Position numbers and translations under genes: made by a program
Shown: piece after piece, positions 13,101-25,100 of the stretch
Layout: each line of letters opens with the position of its first letter
Numbering within the stretch: the first letter of the stretch is position 1
From: Branchiostoma floridae
Lineage: Eukaryota; Chordata; Leptocardii; Amphioxiformes; Branchiostomatidae
Length of the DNA stretch: 64,000 nucleotides
NCBI RefSeq assembly: GCF_000003815.2
Contig: NC_049981.1
Coordinates: 30,854,511 to 30,918,510 of the forward strand
Reading direction: 5' to 3'
Notes under the pieces: generated by a model
Told to the model about the DNA's origin: nothing
The model's input: only the letters and a program-made list of their open reading frames with translations
Databases searched by the model: none

Positions 13101-16100
13101 TCTTCCATCCTTCACGCCTTCCTCATTAATTCGCAGCTCTGGCGGTGGTAGATAGCAGAATTTGGTGTGATCCGCTCACGCCTCTCGGCGACGGGAAATA
13201 GCTATCGGCCGCTCAATTTACTTTCCTACGGTGCAAGTAAAGCTGATTCCCATACTTGAGAAGTATGTATTTGGCGTGTCAGGCGTAGAAAATTTGTTGC
13301 GAGCGGCGCCTGAAGATCTGATAGTGACTCTATGAGTGTGATTTATTCTGTCTAATAGCTGAAAACACTTAGCAGTGTTAATCTGCTGTGATAACTCAGA
13401 CGGCCCCAGGCGCAGAGTTTCTGCACAGTTAGCAGTTCTCTACTGTTGAAGTGGTGTGAATGGCGGGATCATTCACTCGTTTGGAACTCTGGATTAAAGA
13501 AAGGGGAGAGAGAGAAATCTGGATGAAATGTGACAGCTAGCACTTGTTTTGTTGTAATGCAGTAGCATCAAGAATCAAAGGCATACATTTGTAAATGAAA
13601 CACAAATCTACTTGTCCTTGCATCATTATACTGTTTCAAAATACTCCCAAGTTTGGCGATCTCACAGGCAATCTCGACTGTATGTATGGCAGACATGCCA
13701 GTAAATAAAACCATGAATGATATTGAAGCCTAACTTCTTATGCGCCTCTCAGCTTGAGCCTTAAACCACCAGCATGCATTTCTTGAGATGCCGTCTTACA
13801 CCTTTGACTACATGACAATATGCTGCCATGCTAAAGCGGCATCAGCCAGCTAAAATCAGATCCTTCAGCGTCTTTTAGCTTGAGTCTTGAACTCCAAGCC
13901 TACAGTTTTTCTGATACTGTCAAACATCTTGGCTGCTTGTCTACATGCATGACAATATGCTGCCATCCTGAAGTGGCATCAGCCAGCTTAAATGCGATCC
14001 TTCTGTGTCAGCTTGAGTCTTAAACCCCCAGCCTACAGTTTTCAGATACTGTCAAATATATTGGCTGCTTGTCTACATGCATGACAATATGCTGTCATCC
14101 TGAAGCGGCATCAGCCAGCTAAAACGGGATCCTTCCCTGCCAGCACTGATCTTGATGGATCACCGGTGTGATCCGGGGCAGCGCTGGGATCTCCCTGATG
14201 CTCGTGTCACCCTAATAAGAACCATTGATTTGTTTAGTTGCTATTAATTCCCTTCTTGGGGATGCAAGCACACATCAATACCCTCATTTGTATTGGTAAT
14301 CCATTCCTGATTGGCAAAGAATTAGTCGTCTCTCCAGAACACCGCCATGGCAAGATGGTTGAGCCCAAACCGCTGATGCATTGTTGATCTTTGTGGTGAT
14401 GATGGAACATTCCATTTTTGAGAAGGTGGTAGAAAATGTGTAAATTTGGAAAAGTATTAATCTGCACATATAGTTTTAACCAAACATTAACTCAAGATGC
14501 AATTTAGGTGGGGAAAAAATTATATTTTTGCTTCCCAGCCGTTGTTAGTTTATTCAAGTTCACTCAATAACAACAAATGTAGTAGGTGCAAGTAATAAAA
14601 TTTGTCTAGCTGTACATTTTTTAAACTGATAACAGTGAAACTCAGGACCACCTAGCAAATCTGAACTCTTTGGTGGTCCCTTACATATAATTTTCCCCAT
14701 ATATACAACCATTGAGAACCTTTCCACCAAGTGTTCTTCTTCGGCAGTTTTTACCTTATTCGGTTGGGACTCTGCAGCTGCTTCCTGTCTTGAGACAGTT
14801 GGGAGAGACGATACATTTGAAGTTTGCATCATGAAGAAAAATCTGTTATCGGAAAGCCACAATGGCCTGAATTGGCCTTCGGAATCGTTTCATTAGCGGA
14901 CGGTAATGACTGTTTTTGTGCTTTGCTTCCTGACAAATCTGGCAGAACGAACAGCGATGGCCGCAGGGCCCCCTTCAAGCAGCCATCTTCGTTAAGTATG
15001 TAGATGGACCAGAGATAGGAAGATCTAAAATTTATGAGCCACATGTGCCGGGTTTCAGGTAACTGGAAAACTTTATTACCAACTTTCGGAAACAAAGTTT
15101 AATCTTACCTGCAAAATGCTATTTTCCCTATTAGACTTGCAGACTCATAGTAATCAACTTCCATCAGTTTGCAGAAAGATCAGCTAATGAGATCTAACAG
15201 TATTCACAAGCCAGAATATTGGAAAACCGTAAAATTTCAAGAATATTATTTGCAGGGAAAGTACAGTCGTATTAAACTATGAAGAACTAGCGTTTTCCTT
15301 CTGATGGCTGTAGGCTGTTGTAAATCAACAGCCAATGTTTAGTATGTGTTAACTCAAGATCTTAACTTCTTCAGCCACTAGTGCCAGCAGATCAAGAAGA
15401 CTTACAAACTGAAAGGCAGATAAAAAGAATATGTTAAACTCGGTCGCACTGGGATTTCTTTCCTCTTTGAAAGTATCCTATAACGCATGAAGATGACCAC
15501 CTGACAGATAGATACTTATTGACAGTACTTAGAGCTGATCTACCGGAACTAATAAGCTGTGTGGGCCTGGTTGAGCGACTGTGAAATTGGGACAACAGAA
15601 GTTCGACCCCAACGGACAGTCATCTGTCTTTGTGTCCCATCAATTCATCCGATTAACCGCCACTTTGTGTTCGAAAGCACCATGGACTGAAATGCACTAA
15701 CTCTTCATCATGGATTGCTCTTTGGCATACCTCGAATTTATCCACTACAATTTAAAAGAATGTAAAATATTACAATTCAACACTTAAGTCTAAGGTATAG
15801 TTAGATAGGACCTGGTATTCCAATCCAAATTCAAAAATGATTTTGATTCCTTCAAATTAAGCCTAAAATGGTTGTTTGCTCAAACTTTGACAAAGGCAAC
15901 AGCTCAAGTGTCCAAAAGCAGCTATTTAAGTGGTTCAAAAGTGGCTTTCTCCAGCAACTTGATACAAATGATAACCCTCAAAACTGTCATTTTGAGACAT
16001 AAATCAATGCATATTATGAAGTCTGTATACTCTATCAAAGACGAAGATCTATAATGGAATGGTTAAGGGGTCATTTGGAATGTTAATTCTATCCCTCAGC

Positions 16101-19100
16101 AAGATGGATTTGTAGCATACTTAGTAGATTGTGGCATACTTCCAACATGTACAGAAATGGAATTTATAAAAGAATACTGCAATATAGCACATCAATCCCC
16201 TGCAACGTGATCGTAAACTTAATGTTTGAAAGAATGACCCTCTTCGCAGCAATTGTCATTCCGTCCAGCCCCCCTCTAAGCAAGTCAATCATGTCCCCCT
16301 CCTGTTCATTTTCGAATGTTTGCCAGTTAATTGATCGAGTGTAACCAATCGGCCTAGAGGTGGCGCTACCCGCCATGAAATTAGGACGGACACCGCAGCA
16401 CCGAGGAGTAAATCTTAACGAGAATACGACAACGCCATTAATCACGCTGCGATAGTGGCAGGAGAAGTTCTGGCGTTCGTGGTAGCCTTCTGTGCAGACC
16501 TCCTGGGTCGCTGGCAGTTCTTCTGACAGCTTTTTTGCACTGTTTCTGATGACTTGTATAATGGTTGTATATGGTCCAACATAGTCTGTATGCCAACCCA
16601 CCGAAGAAAGAAAGTAATAGCAAATGATTGGATATGAGGGATGAAACTGTTTTCCAATTCAAAAACTGCACTTACCAGGATTTTCTTGCTCAGTCTTCTT
16701 TTAAGCTCTCCCACCCAATTAATTGTAAATTGCAATATAAATACCAACTCAGATTAAATCTCGTGCTATTAGAAAAAAAATTGGAAAGAAAATCAGCAAA
16801 CGAGGCTTCCCTCATAAAGTATTAGTTTAAAAATTTTGCTCTGCTGTCACCAGATCTGGGGCAGAAGATTGTTAGGATTTATAGCTTCCTCAGAAACAAA
16901 TTATGGGTTTGATAGTCATTACCACAATCCCAAATAGTCTTGTGAATGTTTAATGTTCTGTGCCAGGCCCTGTGGATTCTTCATTAGAACTGTTCACCCT
17001 CAAGGCTTTCCTCCAAGGAGGCAGTTGATTAACGATCGTTGCTTCTTAGAAAATAAATGAATTGTGTGTCGAAGAAGCTGGCTGCACTAACCTGCAACCT
17101 GTTCATAAATTCCGTGAATAGCAGCACTCCATCATAGAAAAGTTGACTCGGCACTACTGAATGTGTCCCTTTTCATTCAGCCAGGAAGCCTATGGTCCCA
17201 GGCTGTACTGTACGCTTTATCAGCTCAGCCAGCTTCCCTTTTTTATGACGTGCCATAAAGTCTGTGTTAAGATCTCGGCGCCGGCGCTGCAATTCCTCAT
17301 CGCAGACGAGAGATTTATCACCGGGAGGCTCTGTGTTCAAAGTTAATAAGTGCCACCCGTAGCGCCTCCTGTCCCTCTATCCTTTTACACAGCCCGACGA
17401 GGGAGGGTTTGTCTGGCTTTAAACAATGGGCCAAGGCGCCGGAGTATTAATATCGCTGCAGGCAGGGGCGATTGTCATCTTCTGATAATGTGCACCAAAT
17501 TGGGATACGTTTCTGTACAGCTGTTGTGACGAGGGGGGGAGGGAGTCGCCAGTCATTTTCCCAGCTCAGAAGCAATTTTGGTGGCTTTGTTGTGTGTCTA
17601 TAAATGTATGAAAGACACTGTATAATGGTTGTAACAGTGATGAATAAGCGCAGAAACTTGTCAAAACTGCAACCTGTCTCCAAACCAATTTTTCAATTCA
17701 GAAAAATATGTGTCATACAATTTTGCCTATTTCTATATATAAGTATGAAGTAAATACCCTTAACCAAAATGAAAGCTTGTACACATGTATATGATGGTTG
17801 AATTGCAAAACTCATGAAGGCTTTTTGCCATCTTCATGATGATTGTTGCCGCTGCCATGAACATACCTTTGAATTCTTTTAAAGATCTGTATCTTATTGA
17901 AAGATTTCTCTTTCCTTCCTTTTTAGATCTCAGAAAAGACTTTATCTTGGAGCCCATCAGCCAGGGGGTGCCTAATGAGACCCCGGTGCAGCTCCAATGC
18001 CGGCCACCAGAGGGCGTGCCCACACCCGAGGTGGTGTGGCTGAAGAATGATGAGGAGATCCAGGTGGACCTGGACATCAACTTCATCATCACCAACGAGG
18101 GCAACCTCATCATCAACCAGGCGCGGCTGTCCGACACTGCAAACTACACCTGCGTGGCCAAGAACATCGTCACCAAGCGAAGGAGCGTCACCGCCAGAGT
18201 GACTGTCTACGGTAGGTTTCCAGTCTACGTTAAGGTTTCCTGGTGAACAGAGTTTTAGAAATGTGCCTCAGAGATTCTTTGATGTTGCTCACTTTTAGTT
18301 TCATCATCATCAACTTTTAGTTTGGAAAGACACAGAAGATTTGGTATCTTTGTCAAGTTAACATACATGGACAGGCTCTCTGGCTTTGGATGCAGTCTAG
18401 AGAAAATGTGCCACAACAAAACGTTACTAAAGACTTCTGATAAGTTGTATTCATGGAAATGTCAGTAGGCTTGTTAATACATTAACAGGAATTCTATTAC
18501 ATGAAGCATGGGCTCTAAGATGTCAATGGCACAAAATACATACTAGAAACAGTGAGAAGGGGGCCTTAAGTATTCAGGTGTTATGCCGTGGATATCAGGA
18601 TTCTTGAAAGCCACTTAACAGAATATGAACAGTTAATGAAACAATTACAGAAGTAATACCTTGGCCGCTGAGTGAAGTCAGTACTAATGTCAACAGACTG
18701 GACTGTCAAACACAATCCACAACAGCAGCAACCTTTGTCTCCCACCAAGCTGCAGTCATAATGGGGAAGGGGACCTTTGCGTAAGCTCTTAGAAGGTTGA
18801 TATTGAGAAGGGAAGAAGATGTCATGACCAATTTTACATTGATACAGTGTTATAATGCAAGAAGTGCTGACTCCAAAGCAAGGTAGGATTTCCGATTGAA
18901 GGCAAAAAGTGGATGAAATCTCGGGGGAAATTGGGGGGGTTTTCAAACTTAAGGCAAGAATCTGCTTAAAAATGCAGTTTTGTTGACCAATCCTAAATTT
19001 CCTGCTCAACATTTTTTGTAAAGGAACATGATTTCCAGATTTTTAGATCCTTCCTTTTTTTATTTGTTCATTTATATATTTAGCAATCTTGAATACCTAC

Positions 19101-22100
19101 ATATATGACTTGTCCCTTCAGCCATATTGGGCCGATTTCCAAGTGAACTGAACCATATAAGTCCATGATACATGTAGATGAACAAAATACAAACATAGGT
19201 TATAAATGATTCAGGTGGAATACAATTTAATTGTCTACCAAAATTAATCATGCAAGGATTCTAATTCTAAACTTGAGGACAAACATAGTTATAACAGTGA
19301 ATCATGCTGACAACATATCATAGTGAAAGACAAAACCAAATCTTCAAAACCAGATCATTTAACTGTGGACGGTGAAATTGCAATGCTAATGCGATGACGG
19401 ATGGATCGCCACATCCATGAATTTTGAATGGGACGGGGAGGCAGTCGTGTGACCCGACGGGCGGAAAGTCTGGCTGGATCTTTGAACTGTTCCATCATGT
19501 CTGCTGGGCCATCTATCACTCATTGATCTTGGTCCCGTGGGGAGGGAAAACACACAACAGACTTGAAACTGTGATCTGTTTAGCACGGGTGGAGCTTCTG
19601 AATGGCTATTATGGCACTGCAATGAAGGTTAGGCATCCAGGTAGGCCATCACATAGTACAATTGTAAAAAAAAAATCATCAAACTGGAAAAACACACAAC
19701 AGACTTGAAACTGTGATCTGTTAAGCACGGGTGGAGCTTCTGAATGGCTATTATGGTAGCCTCTACGGCAATGCGATGAAGGTTAGACATCCAGGTAGGC
19801 CATTATGTAGTACATGTACAAAATAAATGATCCAAATGGAAAAACACACAACAGACTTGAAACTGTGATCTGTTTGGCACAGGTGGAGCTTCTGAATGGC
19901 TACTATGGTAGCCTTTACGGCAGTGGGATGAAGGTTAGACATCCAGGTAGGCCATTATGTACAAAATAAATCATCAAACTGGGAAAACACACAACAGACT
20001 TGGAACTTTGATCTGTTTAGCACTGGTGGAGCTTCTGAATGGCTATTATGGCACTGCGATGAAGGTTAGACATCCAGGTAGGCCATCACATAGTGATATG
20101 TGCAAAATAAATCATCAAACTGGAAAAACACACAACAGACTTGAAACTGTGATCTGTTTAGCACGGGTGCTTCTGAATGGCTATTATGGTAGCCTCTGCG
20201 GCAATGCGATGAAGGTTAGACATTCAGGTACAATGTATGCCATTATGTACTGCATGGACAAAATTAATCATCAAACTGTCTTATGCTCAAAAGAGTTAGA
20301 CATGTTATATATCATCCACTGTCCTAAATCAGTGACTGAAAATAAGTCTGAAATGTAACCTGTTCATGAATTACATGTATATCTGATAAGTAAATAAGTT
20401 ATTGATGAGATTCAAGACAACAACAGTCTTTTGGCAGTGTTATGATATTGGCATCAGAGAAAGAGTCAGATATCAGCTTGTAAGGTCTTAAAAAGGCAAA
20501 ACTAAATAATCAGTAAAAAGAAAAGAAAAAGTCATACAAATCTGCCTAGATTACATGTTGTTTGGCATGATAAATGATAGCTATACGATAAACTCAGAAG
20601 AGATTTTTTTAATAGTTTGACTTGAAGCTAAGTTTTCTTGCTGTACTAAATTTGATTGTAGGGCACATAAAGTTTTATGTGCTTTGATTTTTTTATCTTC
20701 TAGTCCCCCCCACTTCTCCCTTCTCAAGATTTAATGGAAGAGCCCCCCTCATCCCCCCTTAACCTTAAATGGAAGAGCCCTACTCATCTTTACCATCACA
20801 TGAAAGCTACTGCCTCACATCTTGAGTTGTTAATGGGAGGGCAGTTAAGAAGCAAGAGAAATCAATACTCGAACAAAAGAGTTAAAAGTCGCCATTAAGT
20901 GTAACCGATAGCACATTAACTCGGGGTATTATTCTTTCTAAGCTCTTGCTAAGCAGCTCTATTATCGGCCATGGTTGCTTATAACTCCAAAATCAATCCG
21001 CTTAGAAGGAACTTCTACCCGTTGCTTAAGACTAAGAGGTGTGCAAAAAACAGATTGATTATGTTTAAGAAGATGTTCTCAATAGTAAAGATGTTATCTC
21101 TTAAAGGATTCATTTCACCATGCCTGACTCTAGGACACTTTCAGATCCACTTTAAGTGTTTAAGTCTTCATTTCATGTAATTACATTGGCTCAAGTATAT
21201 GATTATATTTACCTACATTTAAAAAGATCACGTTAATACCCAGGAATTGATGGTCATTAGAACACACCAAACATCAAAACTATTTCTTTATCAGCCTATT
21301 TGTTAATGACTGGGTACTTAACACATTTTATGATCCATTTTCAAGCCTATTTTGATATCTAGCATGACCATAATTCAACTTTGGTAGCATCATGTTTTAT
21401 ATAGCTTGTAAAAGATGTTCCATCAGATCAGTTAGACTGCACCAATTATATTCTTGGTTTTTGCCTATCCTTTAATGCCAGAATTCTACAAAATAACAAA
21501 AAGATACAAACAGGGTGCTGAGAGGAAACCCTGACATATTCACTGCCTAAAACTGTGTGCAACAACATAAAAACTTTCTTGTCAGCCCCAGTATTTTACG
21601 TTTAACTTCAATTCAGCTTTACATTTTGTCAAAATCTGACAACCTTCAAATCGAATCACTGTGGCCTTAGCTTTCAAGGAGGATAATTTGTGGCAAATTC
21701 TGGAACCCTTTCAGTGGAATCTGCTCGTTAACTGTCTATCACTAATTAGATTCAAGAGTCATTGATTGGAGAATGAAGAAGTGACATTATGGGGTCTCCT
21801 TGATGAAAACTAATTGCTAATGTCCATCAAAATCTTTAATTTCTCATCTACTCTTTAAGATTGCATCCAAGAAGTCTTTGGGTTTCCAAGTGATGGACAT
21901 TTAATTAGGAGGCCCTTTCTTGGGTGTAGAGTCGACCCAAATTTGTCTATGACTGTTAAGATGTGGAGGATAAGGGAGCACAATCCTGTGTAGAGGGGAT
22001 GTTGTACATCATTAAGTCCCTGTTTGAGGAGGGACTTACCTTGAGCATCTTAAAGAACCTGCCACACTTCTTGAGGAGGGTACACTCCAGTGTGCTTGCG

Positions 22101-25100
22101 AAAAAAAAACATCAATTTCTGTAACAGCTTGCTTCGAACTCTAACTGTATGTACAAATGCTACAATGACAATGATTTTATTGGTTTGATGAACTAACCTT
22201 CAGCATCTTAAAGAACCTGCGACACTTGAGGAGGGCACACTTCAGTGTGCTTGCAAACTATCTGCATTGGTACAATGACAACGATTTTCATTGTATACTC
22301 ATGTGATTTTCATTGTGTGCTCATACTCAAGTGGCAATATGTTGCATAACTACAAGAAGTGATGTCATTCTGTGAATCAGAGCAATTGTCTTGTGTGATA
22401 GGCATGAACTTTCAAGGTGGATCCTGATTTGCTCAAGAGGAGAAAGATGTTTATTAGCTTGTTTTGAAAGAAGCAAAAGATGCTTTTGCAGCTGTGTACC
22501 ATTACTCAGGTCCCAGCAACAGGCAGAAAAAGTTTCCGAAGTCCCAAGGTTCACAAATATCGATTCCCCATTAGCGCCGAGTACTTTGCAGGCTCTCATA
22601 ATTTTCTCACTGATTAGGAGTAATTATGAAGCCTCCCCCAAGTGCGCGCAGTGTTCTTTTCGGATCACCGGTCGCATTTCCCGCCGCAGTGGGAAGAAAT
22701 CACCCCAACCTTAAACTCCCCATCTGTCATTGTCGACAAAAGGCCAAGGAAATTACCGCATCGGCGTAAAATGATGAAGTTTTGATTGTTAATGCATGGT
22801 GCAGGATGATGGTCGTGAGGCGCTCATATTTCTTAGCACAAAGGTCCTCATAACTCCATGGAATATTCATAGCACAGCTTACCGATCTCTTCCGTGTTTT
22901 AGTGTCAAGAATAGAAGGATGTATTAAGGGTACAGAAGATGATAGTCTATTATTAAAAGTTAAAACTTGATAAGTTCTTGAATGTGTAATTGTACGAGGC
23001 CAGAAATAGTAAAAATTCTCGTCACAAGCAAATTCTGGTGCTATTACTGTCATATGGTACTTTCCATGGCATTTATGGTCTTTTAAAATAACTTTGTGTC
23101 TTGTCCCTGCATATTTCTATGTCTTTTTATTCACAGTGGGTTAAATATGATGGAGACTCAACTCTGAGTCTGCATTTTGTTGACATGTTAGAAGTGGGGG
23201 GGGGTTTCTAAACACAAGTTTTTGACAAGAACTTCACGTTGTAGGTTGTCATTCGGGTAAAATTTGTCTTCCTCGCCCAAGATCTTGAAAACAGGTGAGA
23301 GGGACGATTTACAGTGCTGCAAGAAGCCTCGATTCGAAAGTAATCCCTGTTTTCCGCTCGGGGACGTAAAAAGGGATGTGTTCCATAACCGACGTGTCGT
23401 AACCTGCCGTAAAATCGATACCAGGAAACTGCCTCAGTCAGAAACATGCCACCGCGGGAGTGATGGAGCATCCGTCTTCTCGGCAGGCAGGGGTGACTGA
23501 CAGCTCCTTATCGTAAACAAGATTTTATGACAGCTCCTGTTGAGGTGGTTAGTGCTGCAGGCTCTGAGGGACGTGTATCCTGCCAATTCTGAACGAGGCA
23601 GCAGATAGTGAATGACCCTAAGGGGCCTTGGATACTCTAAATAATCGCTGTGACATGATCACATCTTCGTAATCACATCACCAGGCTTTTAGGACAGTTT
23701 TCTTCAATGAAAAGTAGACAAGTATGTATGTTCATGGAATTTGCTCTTGGAGTCCTCCCTGGTGCTGAAAGATTGGATGTTATGACAACTTGCAACAGCT
23801 GACCCTTTTTTTTCTCCTTAACTGAAAGTTGAAAGATCTAGGAAATCATAAAACTTACATGTATTATCAAAAGTAATGAAGCATGCTAATGATACCTCTG
23901 AAATTCAGAATTAACACAGGGAACAGAGAAGTTATGTGAGATTTTAGTGATGGCACAGCTGAATGGTGTGAAGAGTCAAGAAACAGAAAAGACCTAAGAT
24001 ATGTATTCATGTATGGTCAGTGCCTGTTCATTTAAGTTGTTTCAGTTATCTTCAAAGAGTCCCAAAAAAAGACAGATTGGGGCTGCACATGTGTCTGGCT
24101 TTATGTCCGATCTGACAGCACATCCCTAACCAAACCAAACCAAACCAAAAATCATTTCTACTGAGTCGACTGAGGAACAAAATGTATGTGCCTTTCACAA
24201 GGGTACAATATTTGAGCCTACACAGGATTTGAACCCAGAATTAAGACTTTTAAGTCCACAACCCACCTTGCTAATTTTGTTTTCTTCTCTCTCCCCCCAC
24301 AGTGAATGGTGGCTGGTCCACCTGGAGCACCTGGAGCGAGTGCAACAGCCAGTGCGGGCGCGGCCTGATGCGGCGGACGCGCACCTGCACGAACCCCGCC
24401 CCGCTCAACGGAGGTGCAACCTGCGACGGGGATCCCGTACAGCGGGCGGAGTGTACCACTCTGTGTCCAGGTAGGACTGGGTCACACTTTTTTGTCTATC
24501 AAGTCTTTATCAGTTTGTATCAAAGCTGCCCCCCCCCCTCTGATGGGTGGAGTGTACCACTCTGTGTCCAGGTAGGGCAGGGTCACGCTTTTTTGTCAAT
24601 CAATCTTTCAGTTTTCAATCAATCAATCAGTTTGCATCAAAGTTGGACCCCCTGTCACAGATGAAATGTTCCCTCCCAATCTCTTTTCTATCAGTACTTT
24701 CATGTCCTTGCTCCAATGATCTCACACTATTTGTTCCTCTGTTGTGAGCTTTTCAGCATAACACAGGCTTTCCTTCCCGTTCACATCATTGTACTGTTTA
24801 GTTGTCAGTCTACAGCAACAGGTTTTTTCCTTGGACTGCCAAATTATGGCACTATCCCAATGACAACTGCCTTCCTCCTGTCTACAATCTTCAAGCCTTT
24901 AAAACCAGTGTTTACTGTGATGTCCTAGTGTCATAATTCCCACCCTCTATAAACTAGAAGTTTTCAAATGTTCTTGCATTGAATGAATCCATGTAAAACA
25001 AGCACTGAAGGGTAACAAAACACCTGCAGCAAACTTGATTTTGGGTTGATATGCCCTAAAATCGACATAATCTAATACTTCTCCTTAACAAAAAAATCCT

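Larger units (their letters stand above)
10148..17926 (+). other. UNC5 intron between Ig1 and Ig2
   Basis: Besides the donor copies (10137-10495), it holds a run of 13 G at 10192-10204, an inverted copy of a downstream UNC5 exon (10541-10600) and a three-copy tandem repeat (13735-14135). At 10600-13700 and 14140-17900 I find no convincing gene. A CpG-richer patch at 13130-13330 is a possible regulatory stretch only. Confidence 0.6.
18212..24302 (+). other. UNC5 intron between Ig2 and TSP1-1
   Basis: Contains the five-unit array at 19540-20270, a two-copy repeat at 22020-22265 and a CAAAC microsatellite at 24129-24150. No supported gene is seen in the remainder. The 143-codon reverse-strand frame at 18581-19012 has no recognisable domain. 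Confidence 0.6.

Noticed and set aside
15541-15680. tRNA-like or SINE-like A/B box (GTTCGACCCC)
   Set aside because: No foldable tRNA cloverleaf and no second copy in the window; too weak to call.
16164-16601. 145-codon minus-strand open frame
   Set aside because: No domain, biased composition or conserved motif could be seen; overlapping shorter frames in other phases look no different.
18581-19012. 143-codon minus-strand open frame with Cys cluster
   Set aside because: The CCCCG cluster comes from a CAGCAGCAAC-type DNA stretch and nothing else in it resembles a known family.
19540-20270. Regular repeats considered as a CRISPR array
   Set aside because: The units are long tandem repeats without unique spacers, in a eukaryotic intron.
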